In this document: one piece after another, positions 32,548-42,549 of the stretch | How the letters are laid out: the number at the start of each line of letters is the position of its first letter | Numbering within the stretch: the stretch's first letter is position 1 | Assembly: GCA_930367215.1 (NCBI GenBank) | Contig: OV884056.1 | Coordinates: forward strand, 40,796,308-40,860,307 | DNA length: 64,000 nucleotides | Source: Pollenia angustigena | Lineage: Eukaryota > Arthropoda > Insecta > Diptera > Polleniidae | Reading direction: 5' to 3' | Notes under the pieces: model-generated | Seen by the model: only the letters and a program-made list of their open reading frames with translations | Database searches by the model: none | What the model was told of the DNA's origin: nothing | Translations under genes and position numbers: made by a program

Positions 32548-35110
32548 AGATCCTTCTATTTTTATCCGATGCAGCTCCTTACATGTTTAAGGCTTAGCTT
32601 AAAATATTTTAATTAGTATTGTGGTTATTTTGTTGAACTATTTATGGTTTTTAATCCAAATTTTTAATATTTTTAATTAGGCTTAAGTTCATGAAATTTA
32701 ATTTTTATTAAATTATTTTTATGAAGAAAGGAATTTTTACAACATGAAAATCAATTCAAATTGTTATTGATAATCTTTCATTCTTGACGTGGCTCGGGCT
32801 CGAACCCTGGCCGGCAGGTTCCCATGACATGTTTCGATCGCAACCACTCGATCTCCTCAGATGGATTTGCCGTCTTACACTCGCAGCCATCGACGACTGC
32901 TGACGTCACCAGTCAAACATCAATCCTTAAACCAAATTGTATTTAAACATTTGGTAGATCGAAATTTGCTTTCCTGAATGATTATCCATTTTAATTGATT
33001 TTACATGTTTTTTTCCTTTACTTCTGTTTTTTCGTACTTTCGTCAAGAATTTTTCTTGAAGTCCAAGTACATTTTTTTGTTTTTTCACTTTGTCTTTCTC
33101 TTTTCTGTTGACCTTTTTCTGCACAACTTGAAGGACAAATGTGCACACACAGCTTTAACAATTATTAGTATTGTGGTTATTTTGTTGAACTATTTATGGT
33201 TTTTAATCCAAATTTTTAATATTTTTAATTAGGCTTAAGTTCATGAAATTTAATTTTTATTAAATTATTTTTATGAAGAAAGGAATTTTTACAACATGAA
33301 AATCAATTCAAATTGTTATTGATAATCTTTCATTCTTGACGTGGCTCGGGCTCGAACCCTGGCCGGCAGGTTACCATGACATGTTTCGATCGCAACCACT
33401 CGATCTCCTCAGATGGATTTGCCGTCTTACACTCGCAGCCATCGACGACTGCTGACGTCACCAGTCAAACATCAATCCTTAAACCAAATTGTATTTTAAC
33501 ATTTGGTAGATCGAAATTTGCTTTCCTGAATGATTATCCATTTTAATTGATTTTACATGTTTTTTCCTTTACTTCTGTTTTTTCGTACTTTCGTCAAGAA
33601 TTTTTCTTGAAGTCCAAGTACATTTTTTTGTTTTTTCACTTTGTCTTTCTCTTTTCTGTTGACATTTTTCAGCACAACTTGAAGGACAAATGTACACATA
33701 GAGCTCGTGCCCTAGCTTTAACAATAATTAGTATTGTGGTTATTTTGTTGAACTTTTTATGGTTTTTAATCCAAATTTTTAATATTTTTAATTAGGCTTA
33801 AGTTCATGAAATTTAATTTTTATTAAATTATTTTTATGAAGAAAGGAATTTTTAAGACGGCAAATCCATCTGAGGAGATCGAGTGGTTGCGATCGAAACA
33901 TGTCATGGTAACCTGCCGGCCAGGGTTCGAGCCCGAGCCACGTCAAGAATGAAAGATTATCAATAACAATTTTAATTGATTTTCATGTTGTAAAATTCCT
34001 TTCTTCATAAAAATAATTTAATAGAAATTAAATTTCATGAACTTAAGCCTAATTAAAAATATTAAAAATTTGGATTAAAAACCATAAATAGTTCAACAAA
34101 ATAAACACAATACTAATTATTGTTAAAGCTAGGGCACGAGCTCTATGTGTACATTTGTCCTTCAAGTTGTGCTGAAAAATGTCAACAGAAAAGAGAAAGA
34201 CAAAGTGAAAAAACAAAAAAATGTACTTGGACTTCAAGAAAAATTCTTGACGAAATTACGAAAAAACAGAAGTAAAGGAAAAAACATGTAAAATCAATTA
34301 AAATGGATAATCATTCAGGAAAGCAAATTTCGATCTACCAAATGTTAAAATACAATTTGGTTTAAGGATTGATGTTTGACTGGTGACGTCAGCAGTCGTC
34401 GATGGCTGCGAGTGTAAGACGGCAAATCCATCTGAGGAGATCGAGTGGTTGCGATCGAAACATGTCATGGTAACCTGCCGGCCAGGGTTCGAGCCCGAGC
34501 CACGTCAAGAATGAAAGATAATCAATAACAATTTGAATTGATTTTCATGTTGTAAAAATTCCTTTCTTCATAAAAATAATTTAATAAAAATTAAATTTCA
34601 TGAACTTAAGCCTAATTAAAAATATTAAAATATTTTATACAAAACGGTTCACATGTTACTTGCTTGGCATATGGGTGGTTCTAAGGTGTAGAGGAAATTA
34701 GAAGCCAATCCGATAGTATTGATTTATTGGTTTCATACGTGAAAAATATATTTTTAAAGGCTCCTTCACGAGTTGCAATTTTTAATGAAATGCATCCCTT
34801 GGTATCCTTACCACCGCAGTAAGTATTAACTTGGCTAGATGCTGTAGAATGCTATTCAAACATTTTTTAGCAATTTAAAAATGTTATTGTAGAACTTGTT
34901 GCTACCGGGGCTTATGCCAATTAAAAAGGTAAAAGAAATATTAAATTTAAATATGTAACATTAAAACTCAATTAGCAGTTGTATTTTCCAACTACGGATA
35001 TATCGGTGTAACAATAACTCAATTTGAGGAATATTGTTCACTTAAGACAACTCAAGTCAAATTAACTGATATGCAGAAAGTAAAATTAACAATGTGGAAG
35101 GAAGGATAGC
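32548..35110 (+). pseudogene. hAT transposase relic, split by the Z array
   Basis: The coding remnant is in two parts. 32548-32610 reads LFLSDAAPYMFKA, and 34637-35110 continues with HVTCLAYGW, then EEIRSQSDS, VKNIFLKAPSRVAIFNEM, LPPQ, VLTWLDAVECYS, and near 34990 SNYGYIGVTITQFEEY. This order (SDAAPYM, HVTCLAH, FLKAPSR, LPPQ...TRW.TWL) is that of a large insect hAT family. At least three in-frame stops and loss of the conserved RWGT residues show it is dead. The Z array lies exactly between the two parts and is flanked by AAAATATTTT on both sides. The N-terminal zinc finger and C-terminal dimerisation region were not seen. Confidence 0.82.
32611..34626. repeat. Z repeat array: two and a fraction direct units then inverted units
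   Basis: Direct units run 32611-33167, 33168-33727 and a partial one to 33855. At 33856 orientation flips and inverted units follow to 34626. Each roughly 555-bp unit carries GTATTGTGGTTATTTTGTTG, a GGGTTCGAGCCC B-box, an upstream GAGTGGTTGCGAT A-box-like segment about 45 bases before it, and CGACTGCTGACGTCA. Units differ by only a few percent. AAAATATTTT at 32601-32610 and 34627-34636 looks like a 10-bp target duplication. Short ORFs (33005-33232, 33547-33795, 34049-34237) are the same U-rich frame repeated and are not convincing genes. Confidence 0.85.
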
Positions 35111-35412
35111 CAATTAAAAAAAATCCAAATGTTTTGCAAAAAAAAAAAAATAAGAATTTAAAAAATCAAACAAATTTCAACTATTTTTGATCTGAAATCA
35201 TATGTGGAATTTCAATTAGAAAATTTATATTCTCCAAATGAATTGGCATCCTTCAAGTAGGCTCCTATAACTTCGGTTAGCGTTGGGAGCTCATTTTCCA
35301 TGTACATAAATTTTTTGCGGCCGAACAGACAAATGCTTACTTTTAATAATATAAAAAAGTATTTATTTGTTTATGCAAACAAAAATTTTAATTAGTTATT
35401 TAAACTTAGTTT

Positions 35413-36476
35413 TAAACAAGTAAGAGTGCTATATTCGGCTGTGCCGAATCTTATATAACCTTCACCATTGTGCGAGCAGAATACAGAGCAACTAGACAAA
35501 AACTAAATAAAACTGGTAAATATATTTTTTAAAATAAGAGACAACCGGATTTGAACTTCGCTTTTCATAAGGATCCAGAATATATATACTTTATAGGGTG
35601 CAGGATCAATATTGTGTAACATACAAACGGAATGACAAAGTTATATATACCCTCTTACCTTCGGTGAAGGGTATAAAAAGAGTAATTTTTTGGGATTCAG
35701 TATTTCGGTTATAACTCAGCCATTTTTTAACCGATTTGGCAGATTTATAAACCGACGTGTTGAAGAAGAAATTTACCATTTACTTTAGTTATTAAGCTTG
35801 GACTCGGGGAGATCTATGGTTCCCGAAAGTGGGCATTTAAAAAAAAATAATTTAATTTTGGTCATAACTTTTTTGTATCTGAACCGATTCTCCCGAGTTT
35901 TTTTATAAAATATGTTCTACTAAAATTAAATAAATTTCCGATATTTTGATATATAAGTCATATCCATAGGACATATGGCAGCCCTAAAATTTAGGTTTTT
36001 ATACAATTTTTAATTTTTTTTGTACGGGAGGTACCACGCCCACTTCTCCATGGTGTGTATTGCCAACCTAAATGTGTGTACCTAATTTGGAAACTTTGGC
36101 TTTTGCCGTTCTCAAGATATACGGAAATAAAAAAATACAACAACAACAAGGGGTTTTTGGAAAAATTTAGAGGTAGTCGTGGTTTTTTGCTCATATCTCC
36201 GTCATTTTTGGATCGATCTGGCTGAATTTCAATAGCAAACTTAAACGGAGTATATGTGACATAAATATTCATCAACCTAGTCCACATCATTTCTGGGGTT
36301 TTCGGAAAACCCATTTCAACATACACACCGACAGACGGACAGCCGGATTTAAACTTCGCTTTTCATAAGGACCCAGAATATATATACTTTATAGGGTGTA
36401 GGATCAATATTGTGGAACATACAAACGGAATGACAAAGTTGTATATACCCTCTTACCTTCGGTGAAAGGTATAAAA
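35413..36476 (+). repeat. Second DINE-like repeat family with internal duplication
   Basis: It starts AAACAAGTAAGAGTGCTATA followed by the stem ATTCGGCTGTGCCGAAT, and ends ACCTTCGGTGAAAGGTATAAAAA. The end segment occurs twice: CAGAATATATATACTTTATAGGGTG...ACCTTCGGTGAAGGGTATAAAAA at 35577-35686 and again at 36376-36476, enclosing about 0.7 kb. The architecture (GTAAG start, hairpin, terminal TATACCC block) resembles the family at 14200, but the sequence is different. A related 5' end lies on the minus strand near 37960-38010. Confidence 0.75.
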
Positions 36477-36890
36477 ATATTAGACTGGGCTTTTTTATTT
36501 TTATTTTGCTTTGTTTGTTTAAAAAAAATTAAAAAAACGCCTTTTTAATGAAAATGTTCAAGATTTTAGTGCATATTTTTTATTTTTTTAACGCATATTT
36601 TGGAGTTTTAAGCGCATATTTTCGATTTTTTAGTGCATGAAAATCTCATCCCTAATAATATGTTTTCAAGGTTATAAAAAAAATTTGTTTAGTTGTTAGA
36701 GAAATAATTATTTTTCAGTCAACAAAACTCAAATTTATAATTGCGATAAACATTGATATGTTTACAGTAACTATAATATTGCTGATATTAATTAAAAATA
36801 ACAATTCTTTGTGTACGACAACAATATATTTTTACAATTAACATAGTGGAGTAGCCGTAACCATGCCCAACCATAGTTTTTCTCTGCGTG

Positions 36891-38053
36891 TCTGTAAGAT
36901 TTCACTGTCCTAGTTCTGGGAGTATTTTTTTTTTTTTTTTGCCTTATATCAGTTTCGTTGAACGGTTGTTGTTCCAGCTAAGCGGATGATTGGTTTGCTG
37001 TAGCAGGGCCAAGGATAATGGGGCTGCAATCTGACGTTGCTTGGAAATAATAACCTTCGTGTATTTGTTGTAGTGGTGGGGAACCTTGCTTATCTTTGAT
37101 TCCTACCTTTTTTTCTTGGGGGTAAGAGCTGCCTGACATTTGCTATGGTGTTATTCTTTTTTTCTGGGGGATGATAGCACAGGGAGCTTCTTGGATTGAC
37201 TGTTTGGAAGGGAGTTGAACTAAGACCCCATAAAATATGTATATTAGGGCCATAACTTTTTGATATGTTTCATAATTACAAAACTTTGCATAGTATACTC
37301 CAATAGGCAAATAAAAACAATGAATAATGAAAATGATTGGTGCGTGTTTTTCTTTTTTTTTTGGAATATTATTTATCCAAGATTATGTTTTTCTTTAATA
37401 AAATAACATTGTCCAACTCGCTGTAACATCAGAAAACTTGGTTATTGCCTCACTGTATATGTAAGGTCCTTGAGAAAATCTAAGGCGATTAAGCCATGTA
37501 CGTCTATTGAAATCACACTCACTTTCTAACGACCAAACAGAATAGAATAATTTTCAAGTCGAGTTTTTTCTATTTAATTCTTCTTCGCAATTTGGTTTAG
37601 AAATTCGGTAAAACTCATCGACTAGGATGAGAGTTATGATCCCAAATGTGGAATAACCAGCCAAAAAAAATTCGTTTTATACAACTAAAGATCGATTTCA
37701 CGTTTACCATAAGTCCCATATAACATTCCGTCATGAAAATAACTTTAATACGCCCAAAACTAAAACGAATTATGGTCTTTTTTATTTAAATTACGTCTAA
37801 ATAAGTTTTATATGACTAGAATTAAAAGCATATAGCTTCCCATACAAAGCATACTTTTAGAATAGACTATGACACGAATAAAACCACTGTGAGGTTTTAT
37901 AAAGATTGTTTCATAAATTAAAGATACCGTATAGAGCCGAATACTTAAATGTTCTTACTCTCTTTGGAGGTTATCAAAAATTCGGCTAAGCCAAATATAG
38001 CATTTGAACTTTTTTTGTTTTGTTTTTTGTTCTTAAAAAATAGAAAAATCTAC
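36891..38053. other. Mostly unassigned; DINE-like end near 37960-38010
   Basis: GGTTATCAAAAATTCGGCTAAGCCAAATATAGCATTTG at the right is the inverse of the start of the repeat at 35413, probably with a decayed body to its left. The part 36900-37450 contains a T18 run near 36927 and no recognisable feature. Confidence 0.45.
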
Positions 38054-38219
38054 ACACAAAAAAAATCTGTAAAACTTTGATTTAAGTAAAAATTACTTAC
38101 GTTGATGTTTGTTTTCACCCCTCTAAAAAAGTTCACTGTCTTTTTTTAGAGGGGTGCAGACAAACATCGACTTAAGTAATTTTTATTTTAATCAAAGTTT
38201 TACAGATTTTTTTTTGTGT
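38054..38219. mobile_element. 166-bp hairpin MITE
   Basis: Arms of about 75 bp (ACACAAAAAAAATCTGTAAA...CACCCCTCTAAAAAA and its inverse) enclose a loop of about 10 bases (GTTCACTGTC). Internal mismatches are few. No target duplication is obvious. Confidence 0.85.
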
Positions 38220-39618
38220 TGGTTTTGTTGCTTTGTAAATTTATTAACATATTTGTTCTTTAGTAAATTAATTCTTTGTTTTTTTTTTGTTTTTTTCATC
38301 AATTATCTTTTATACATAAATCTAAAGAAAGCAACACCAATAAAGTACTTTTAAACATCTTCAACTCAACGTAAATCTTAATTTATTTCAATCACAAAAA
38401 GTGTACTGATTGAATACATCAAGCAGGAACAAATCAAATGACAAACATAAAGTACTTCTTTCGTTCTTAAACTGAGATTTTTAAATGAATGAAATCCTTA
38501 AAAATAAATAAAAAAAAGTATTCAATAAAAACCACAAGTCGTGCTCTTTCTTATGCTCTGCTGAATGTTTATGGAAAAAAAACCAGTAAAATTACTATAA
38601 ACGAGTAAAAAGAAACGAAATAAACACTACAAATAATAAACTTGAGACATATAGATGACGCTGTGGTATTCGACAGCATGTGTATGTGTGCATTAAAAAT
38701 ACAATCCAATAGTATTTGTAGTAGTAAAAGTTGGAAAAATATGAAGTAGTTTTTGTACGTTTTTTTTTTTTTTTTTTTTTTTTTTGTAGAAGAATCCTTC
38801 TAACTTCTGACATTTACTGTTCAAGCAACGACAAAGGATAACAATGAAGTATGTTTGGGGCATATTTTGGCTGCAAGACACGTAGTTAAAACATGATTTA
38901 TGTCCCTTAAAAACAACCTGCATATACAAACACACAACCTAGTTGTATCTAGTGCATTTTTATGACTACATGATATTCATATACTTTCACATTTATATGT
39001 ATTAGTGGTTAGTTTAAGAAAGTTTTTTTTTTGATAGAAGACTATGTCAGTATATTAGATTTAAAGCAACAGACTTTTTACTCCTTTTTCAGCAATTTCT
39101 ATTTGAGTCTCTAATAGCAGCATAAAATGTGTAAAAATGTTGGTTAAGATATTCTCTTGATTGACAGGAGTAGATAAATCATGGTTAAAATGTGTGTCAA
39201 AATTAAAAATGTCAAAGTTTTTTACTGCTTTCTTAAACGCAGTTAAATTTATTAATGCTTTAGTGGATTTATTAAGAGGAATTTTTGTTTTATTATTATA
39301 CGTTTATTTTAGGTCAAGAATAAATAATCACAACTGAACTGACAAAAGATCAAGGTTAAACAAGAGAAGAGTTACGGGAGATTAAAATTTTTTAAAAAAA
39401 AAACTTGAAATAATAGAAATATATTTTTTAAATAAGTCTGAGATTTTTTTGTGGTTACATATTTTAAGACTTTCTTTGTTACAAGATTTATAAGCGATTC
39501 ATAATGATTCATTTAAAAGTTTCAGAATTAAGGGTTGAGAACAACCTCTCCACCGGAGATGCCCAACCGCCAACAGGGAGACTGATTTACAAAAAAATAT
39601 CATAGGCAGGGTTTAGGA
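38220..39618. other. Unassigned AT-rich sequence with long T run
   Basis: A T run of about 26 bases lies at 38760-38785. The overlapping minus-strand ORFs at 38595-38935 run through it and contain poly-lysine translations, so they are artefacts. No mobile element boundary was found. Confidence 0.4.
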
Positions 39619-39825
39619 AATAGCAGTCGAAACCAAAAACTGTCGAGGAAAAAACGAAAATTTGTGTACAACTTTTCATTTTTTGAGTTGGTTTGACAGC
39701 GACTGTTTACATTTAACGAATCAGTAGTAAAAGCAACAGTTTTTTTTTTTTTTTTTTTTTTGGCCAATGACAAATGAAGAATTGAAAGAAAATGCAGTTT
39801 TTCTAATTTGACTGCAGTTTTTTAA
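39619..39825 (-). mobile_element. MITE-like repeat with CTGCAGTC ends, copy 2
   Basis: Inverse of 13850-14062: AGCAGTCGAAACCAAAAACTGTC at the left and TTTGACTGCAGTTTTTTAA at the right, with TTGTGTACAACTTTTC and TGGCCAATGACAAATGAAGAA in between. It ends seven bases left of the Transib terminus at 39832, and copy 1 continues differently there. Confidence 0.65.
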
Positions 39826-40399
39826 ACGCTGCACGTAGGGGTTTTTTTGCCAATCTAGCCGGACATTACTTTTTGTTTTAGCTTATATTGATTCTTAAAA
39901 GTTATTGAGTGCCCCTAGATCGATGAAACTTGGCAGAAATATGTGATATTGTTATAGGCAGGTAAACCTCAAAAATAAATAAAATCGGACCAAGGAGGAA
40001 AAGGTTCCCCCTAGAAGAACTAATCCAACCTCTGAAAAATGCAATTTTTTTAAAGTTTTCCCATACTTTTGCTTGGCAAATGCAACTTTTAACGTCGGCG
40101 AAAGTTAAAAAACCTAAACCTAGACCCATGAGATCGTATAATTACACTTTTCGCCCCCGCCCCCTTTTGAGGGCGGTTACATAAAATAATATTTAAAAAA
40201 AATGTAAATATTAAAAGAAATAGATTACTAACGCCTTAATACTACAAAAATTAAATGTTTGAACTTGTATGAGTAGGGGGAGGTATCCCTCCAAACCCCC
40301 CCCCCCTCCCCCGGAACGACCCTGTAAAAAAAATTTAATTTTTTTGCTAATATCCCAAACATATTAATTTTTAAGATTTTATGTGACTTTTATGTATTT

Positions 40400-40520
40400 T
40401 ATTTATCTAGTAGTGAGCTAGTCTATCAACCCCGGGGTTTTGGGTTCGATTCCCGCCAGTGACTCTGGTTTCTTTCCTGCAGACAAGCGTATCGCTTCGC
40501 GGGGATTAGCATAGGGAATT
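40400..40520 (+). repeat. tRNA-like module with A- and B-box
   Basis: TAGTGAGCTAGTCTATCAACCCCGGGGTTTTGGGTTCGATTCCCGCCAGTG contains a TRGC-like A-box region and the exact B-box GGTTCGATTCC at a spacing like that of a tRNA. It does not fold into a clean tRNA by eye and is followed by a short body ending in an A run at 40520. It may be a SINE head or a tRNA-derived relic. Confidence 0.5.
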
Positions 40521-40554
40521 AAAAAAAAAATAAAAATATATTCGTAATTATAAC

Positions 40555-41290
40555 TTATTAATCAATAACAATTTTAATTAATTTTCATGTTGTAAAATTC
40601 CTTTCTTCATAAAAATAATTTAATGAAAAATTAAATTTCATGAACTTAAGCCTAATTAAAAAATATTAAAAATTTGGATTAAAGCCCATAAATAGTTCAA
40701 CAAAATAACCACAATACTAATTATTGTTAAATCTAAGGCACGAGCCCTATGTGTACATTTGTCCTTCAAGTTGTGCTGAAAAATGTCAACAGAAAAGAAA
40801 AAGACAAAATGAAAAAACAAAAAAATGTACTTGGACTTCAAGAAAAATTCGTGACAAAAGTACGAAAAAACAGAAGTAAGGAAAAAACATGTAAAATCAA
40901 TTAAAATGGATAATCATTCAGGAAAACAAATTTCGATCTACCAAATGTTAGAATACAATTTGGTTTAAGGATTGATGTTTGACTATTGACGTCAGCAGTC
41001 GTCGATGGCTGCGAGTGTAAGACGGCAAATCCATCTGAGGATATTGAGTGGTTGCAATCGAAACATATCATGGTAACCTGCCGGCCCGGGTTCGAGCCTC
41101 AGCCACGTCAAGAATGAAAGATTATCAATAACAATTTTAATTAATTTTCATGTTGTAAAATTCCTTTCTTCATAAAAATAATTTAATGAAAAATTAAATT
41201 TCATGAACTTAGGCCTAATTAAAAATATTAAAAATTTGGATTAAAAACCATAAATAGTTCAACAAAATAACCACAATACTAATTATTATT
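40555..41290 (-). repeat. Z repeat, one full unit plus part of a second
   Basis: Minus-strand copy of the unit in 32611-34626, with the B-box seen as GGGTTCGAGCC near 41088 and AAATTTGGATTAAA...AACAAAATAACCACAATACT occurring at both 40668-40720 and 41233-41282. It is several percent diverged from the array copies (for example GAGGATATTGAGTGG for GAGGAGATCGAGTGG). Confidence 0.82.
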
Positions 41291-41328
41291 AATAATAATA
41301 TTTTATTTAAGATAACTTCTATTTTGCA

Positions 41329-41728
41329 CTAAGATGATGCTGAGTGCCATGGTTCTTCTTCGTCTGCTTCTTCAAACTCCTCTTCTGAATATGAATTCTC
41401 TTCAGAGCCAAGTACAGTTGGAAGCATAAAAGAAATTGCTTCTTTCGTAAAGGGTAATGACTTTTTTTGGAGTTGTTCTTATACTAGTAATCAGTGGGTC
41501 AGAACTGAGCAAAAGTCTATTTATAACATCTTTGTTACACTGAACCCTCGAAAACTTTCTAGCAAAATTCTGCCTGTAAAGCCGAAAATGTTTATTTCGT
41601 GCCTCAGACGTTTCTTCTGATAATAGCCCGATAGGCAACAATGCCTCACTCATTACAGTTGCGCCATGTATTATACACTTTTCCCATTTTACTCTCAAAG
41701 CTACAAAATGGTGCTGATAACAATTTTA
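41329..41728 (-). pseudogene. Transib transposase C-terminal fragment
   Basis: The minus strand reads QHHFVALRVKWEKCIIHGA, then EALLPIGLLSEETSEARNKH, FRLYRQNFARKFSRVQCNKD and INRLLLSSDPLI. This is the C-terminal catalytic segment of Transib transposases, homologous to the part of vertebrate RAG1 that carries the third catalytic acid. The glutamate at residue 32 of the 98-residue frame (41402-41698), in SEARNKHFR, aligns with that residue. The frame shifts near 41440-41460, after which a short acidic tail (SEEEFEEADEEEPW) follows to a stop at 41329. The two catalytic aspartates and the N-terminal ring/zinc region are absent. Identification is by motif recognition, supported by the enclosing TIRs and 5-bp duplication. 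Confidence 0.82.
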
Positions 41729-41916
41729 TGCCATAACCACAATATATATTAAAAAAAACTAAGTAGCTAGAGCCCAGATTTGATTTTTTATTATATTTTA
41801 TTTTTGTTGTTAATGATTTTAAAAGTTATGCAAAACAGGTACATTTATTTTGCTCCATAAAATAACGTCATTTAGCGGCCGCACAGGTGGTTAAAACCCG
41901 TTACTTACTGTTTCGC

Positions 41917-42549
41917 GGGTCTATTAAATAACTCCCACGAAATACGTCCCACTTTTAAAAACGAAATAAGTCCCACCAAAAATTGCTTAAAAAAATGAAA
42001 TAACTCCCACGAAATAAGTCCCACTTTTGAAAGGGAAATAAGTCCCACCAAAATTAAATGATTTAAAAATTTGCTTGAAATGAAATAACTCCCACTCAAA
42101 ATGAAAAAACTCCCCCTTGAATAATATATTTCTTAAATGAATTAAGTCCCACTTTCATAAACGAAATAAGTCCCACTTTTTCACTGTTTAATGCGATTTC
42201 AAATAAAAAGTATTTGGCTCTTCGAAAAAAACACGTCGAATAATATGAATAATCAAAGCAGAGGAATAATAAAGAAAAATCGTATGCAAGCTTGCAGAAG
42301 GCTTCTTAATGGAATGGATATTACGAATTTTGATAGAGTTCCAGAATTTATTATTAATTCTTTTTTCGGTCAAGGAACGTATAGAGAACGCCTACTAGTA
42401 ACAACGTTTGGATTCGTAAATGGATTAAGTACAGATCAATTGTTCTTATTATTAAGAACTAACTCCCACTTTCAAAACAGCAATTTTTTGTGGGACTTAT
42501 TTCGTTTTTAAAAGTGGGACTTGTTTCGTGGGAGTTATTTCATAGACCC
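41917..42549. mobile_element. 633-bp long-TIR element with 9-bp duplication (Mutator-like?)
   Basis: CTGTTTCGC at 41908-41916 and 42550-42558 is an exact 9-bp duplication. The TIRs are about 70 bp with four or five mismatches, beginning GGGTCTATTAAATAACTCCC / GGGTCTATGAAATAACTCCC. The motif GAAATAAGTCCCAC and variants recur about eight times, mostly in the left half. A 9-bp duplication with long TIRs starting in G is typical of Mutator-like elements, but no MULE transposase is present, so the class is inference. Confidence 0.85.
42191..42511 (+). CDS. Unrecognised 106-residue ORF inside the 633-bp element
   Basis: I do not recognise this protein. It starts at an ATG outside the TIR, has a basic N-terminal third (NNQSRGIIKKNRMQACRR), then FDRVPEFIINSFFGQGTYRE and RLLVTTFGFVNGLSTDQLF, which look like a folded helical segment rather than random translation. 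The last 20 or so residues are read through the right TIR. It fills most of the space between the TIRs of an otherwise short element. It could be a fragment of a transposase or accessory protein captured when an autonomous parent was internally deleted. There are no internal stops, and no signal peptide or membrane segment is seen. Coding status is uncertain. Confidence 0.4.
   Translation: MRFQIKSIWLFEKNTSNNMNNQSRGIIKKNRMQACRRLLNGMDITNFDRVPEFIINSFFGQGTYRERLLVTTFGFVNGLSTDQLFLLLRTNSHFQNSNFLWDLFRF

Larger units (their letters stand above)
32216..36654 (+). mobile_element. 4.4-kb hAT element with 8-bp duplication, internally invaded
   Basis: ATAATATG at 32208-32215 and 36655-36662 is the 8-bp target duplication. 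The TIRs are TAGGAATGCGATTTCCATGC and (inverse of right) TAGGGATGAGATTTTCATGC. Both ends carry many TGCATATTTT / GCGCATATTT subterminal words, typical of hAT transposase-binding regions. Inside are a broken transposase (32548-35110), the Z array (32611-34626) and a second DINE-like repeat (35413-36476). Without these two inserts the element would be about 1.35 kb. Confidence 0.9.
28425..36890. mobile_element. Foldback family F, copy e, split into four pieces by nested insertions
   Basis: The surviving pieces, in order on the inverse strand relative to copy a (9556-10862), are 28425-28612, about 31310-31452, 32122-32215 and 36663-36890. The outer ends are CACGAAAAGAAAATACATGG and ...TTTTTCTCTGCGTG. 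Matched phrases include GAGCAACATATTATGATAAG, ACAAATGGCGCTAAC, GATAAATGTATAGAAAGTTATC and GCGATAAACATTGATATGTT. The gaps are filled by a DINE-like repeat, a LINE fragment and a hAT element, so nearly 7.8 kb of the span is later insertion. Confidence 0.85.

Noticed and set aside
33005..34237. Three repeated phenylalanine-rich ORFs that could look like a small membrane-protein family
   Set aside because: Each is the same U-rich frame of the Z repeat unit; hydrophobicity follows from T-rich DNA, and no copy has a supporting start context or conserved ends.
38595..38935. Lysine-rich minus-strand ORFs
   Set aside because: They read through a 26-base T run; the poly-lysine stretch is a homopolymer artefact.
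40400..40520. A functional tRNA gene
   Set aside because: The B-box is perfect but I could not form a complete acceptor, D and anticodon set of stems; it is kept only as a tRNA-like module.
42000..42180. CRISPR-like array from spaced GAAATAAGTCCCAC repeats
   Set aside because: Spacing is irregular, repeats are degenerate and lie within TIRs of a DNA transposon in an animal genome; they are subterminal transposon motifs.
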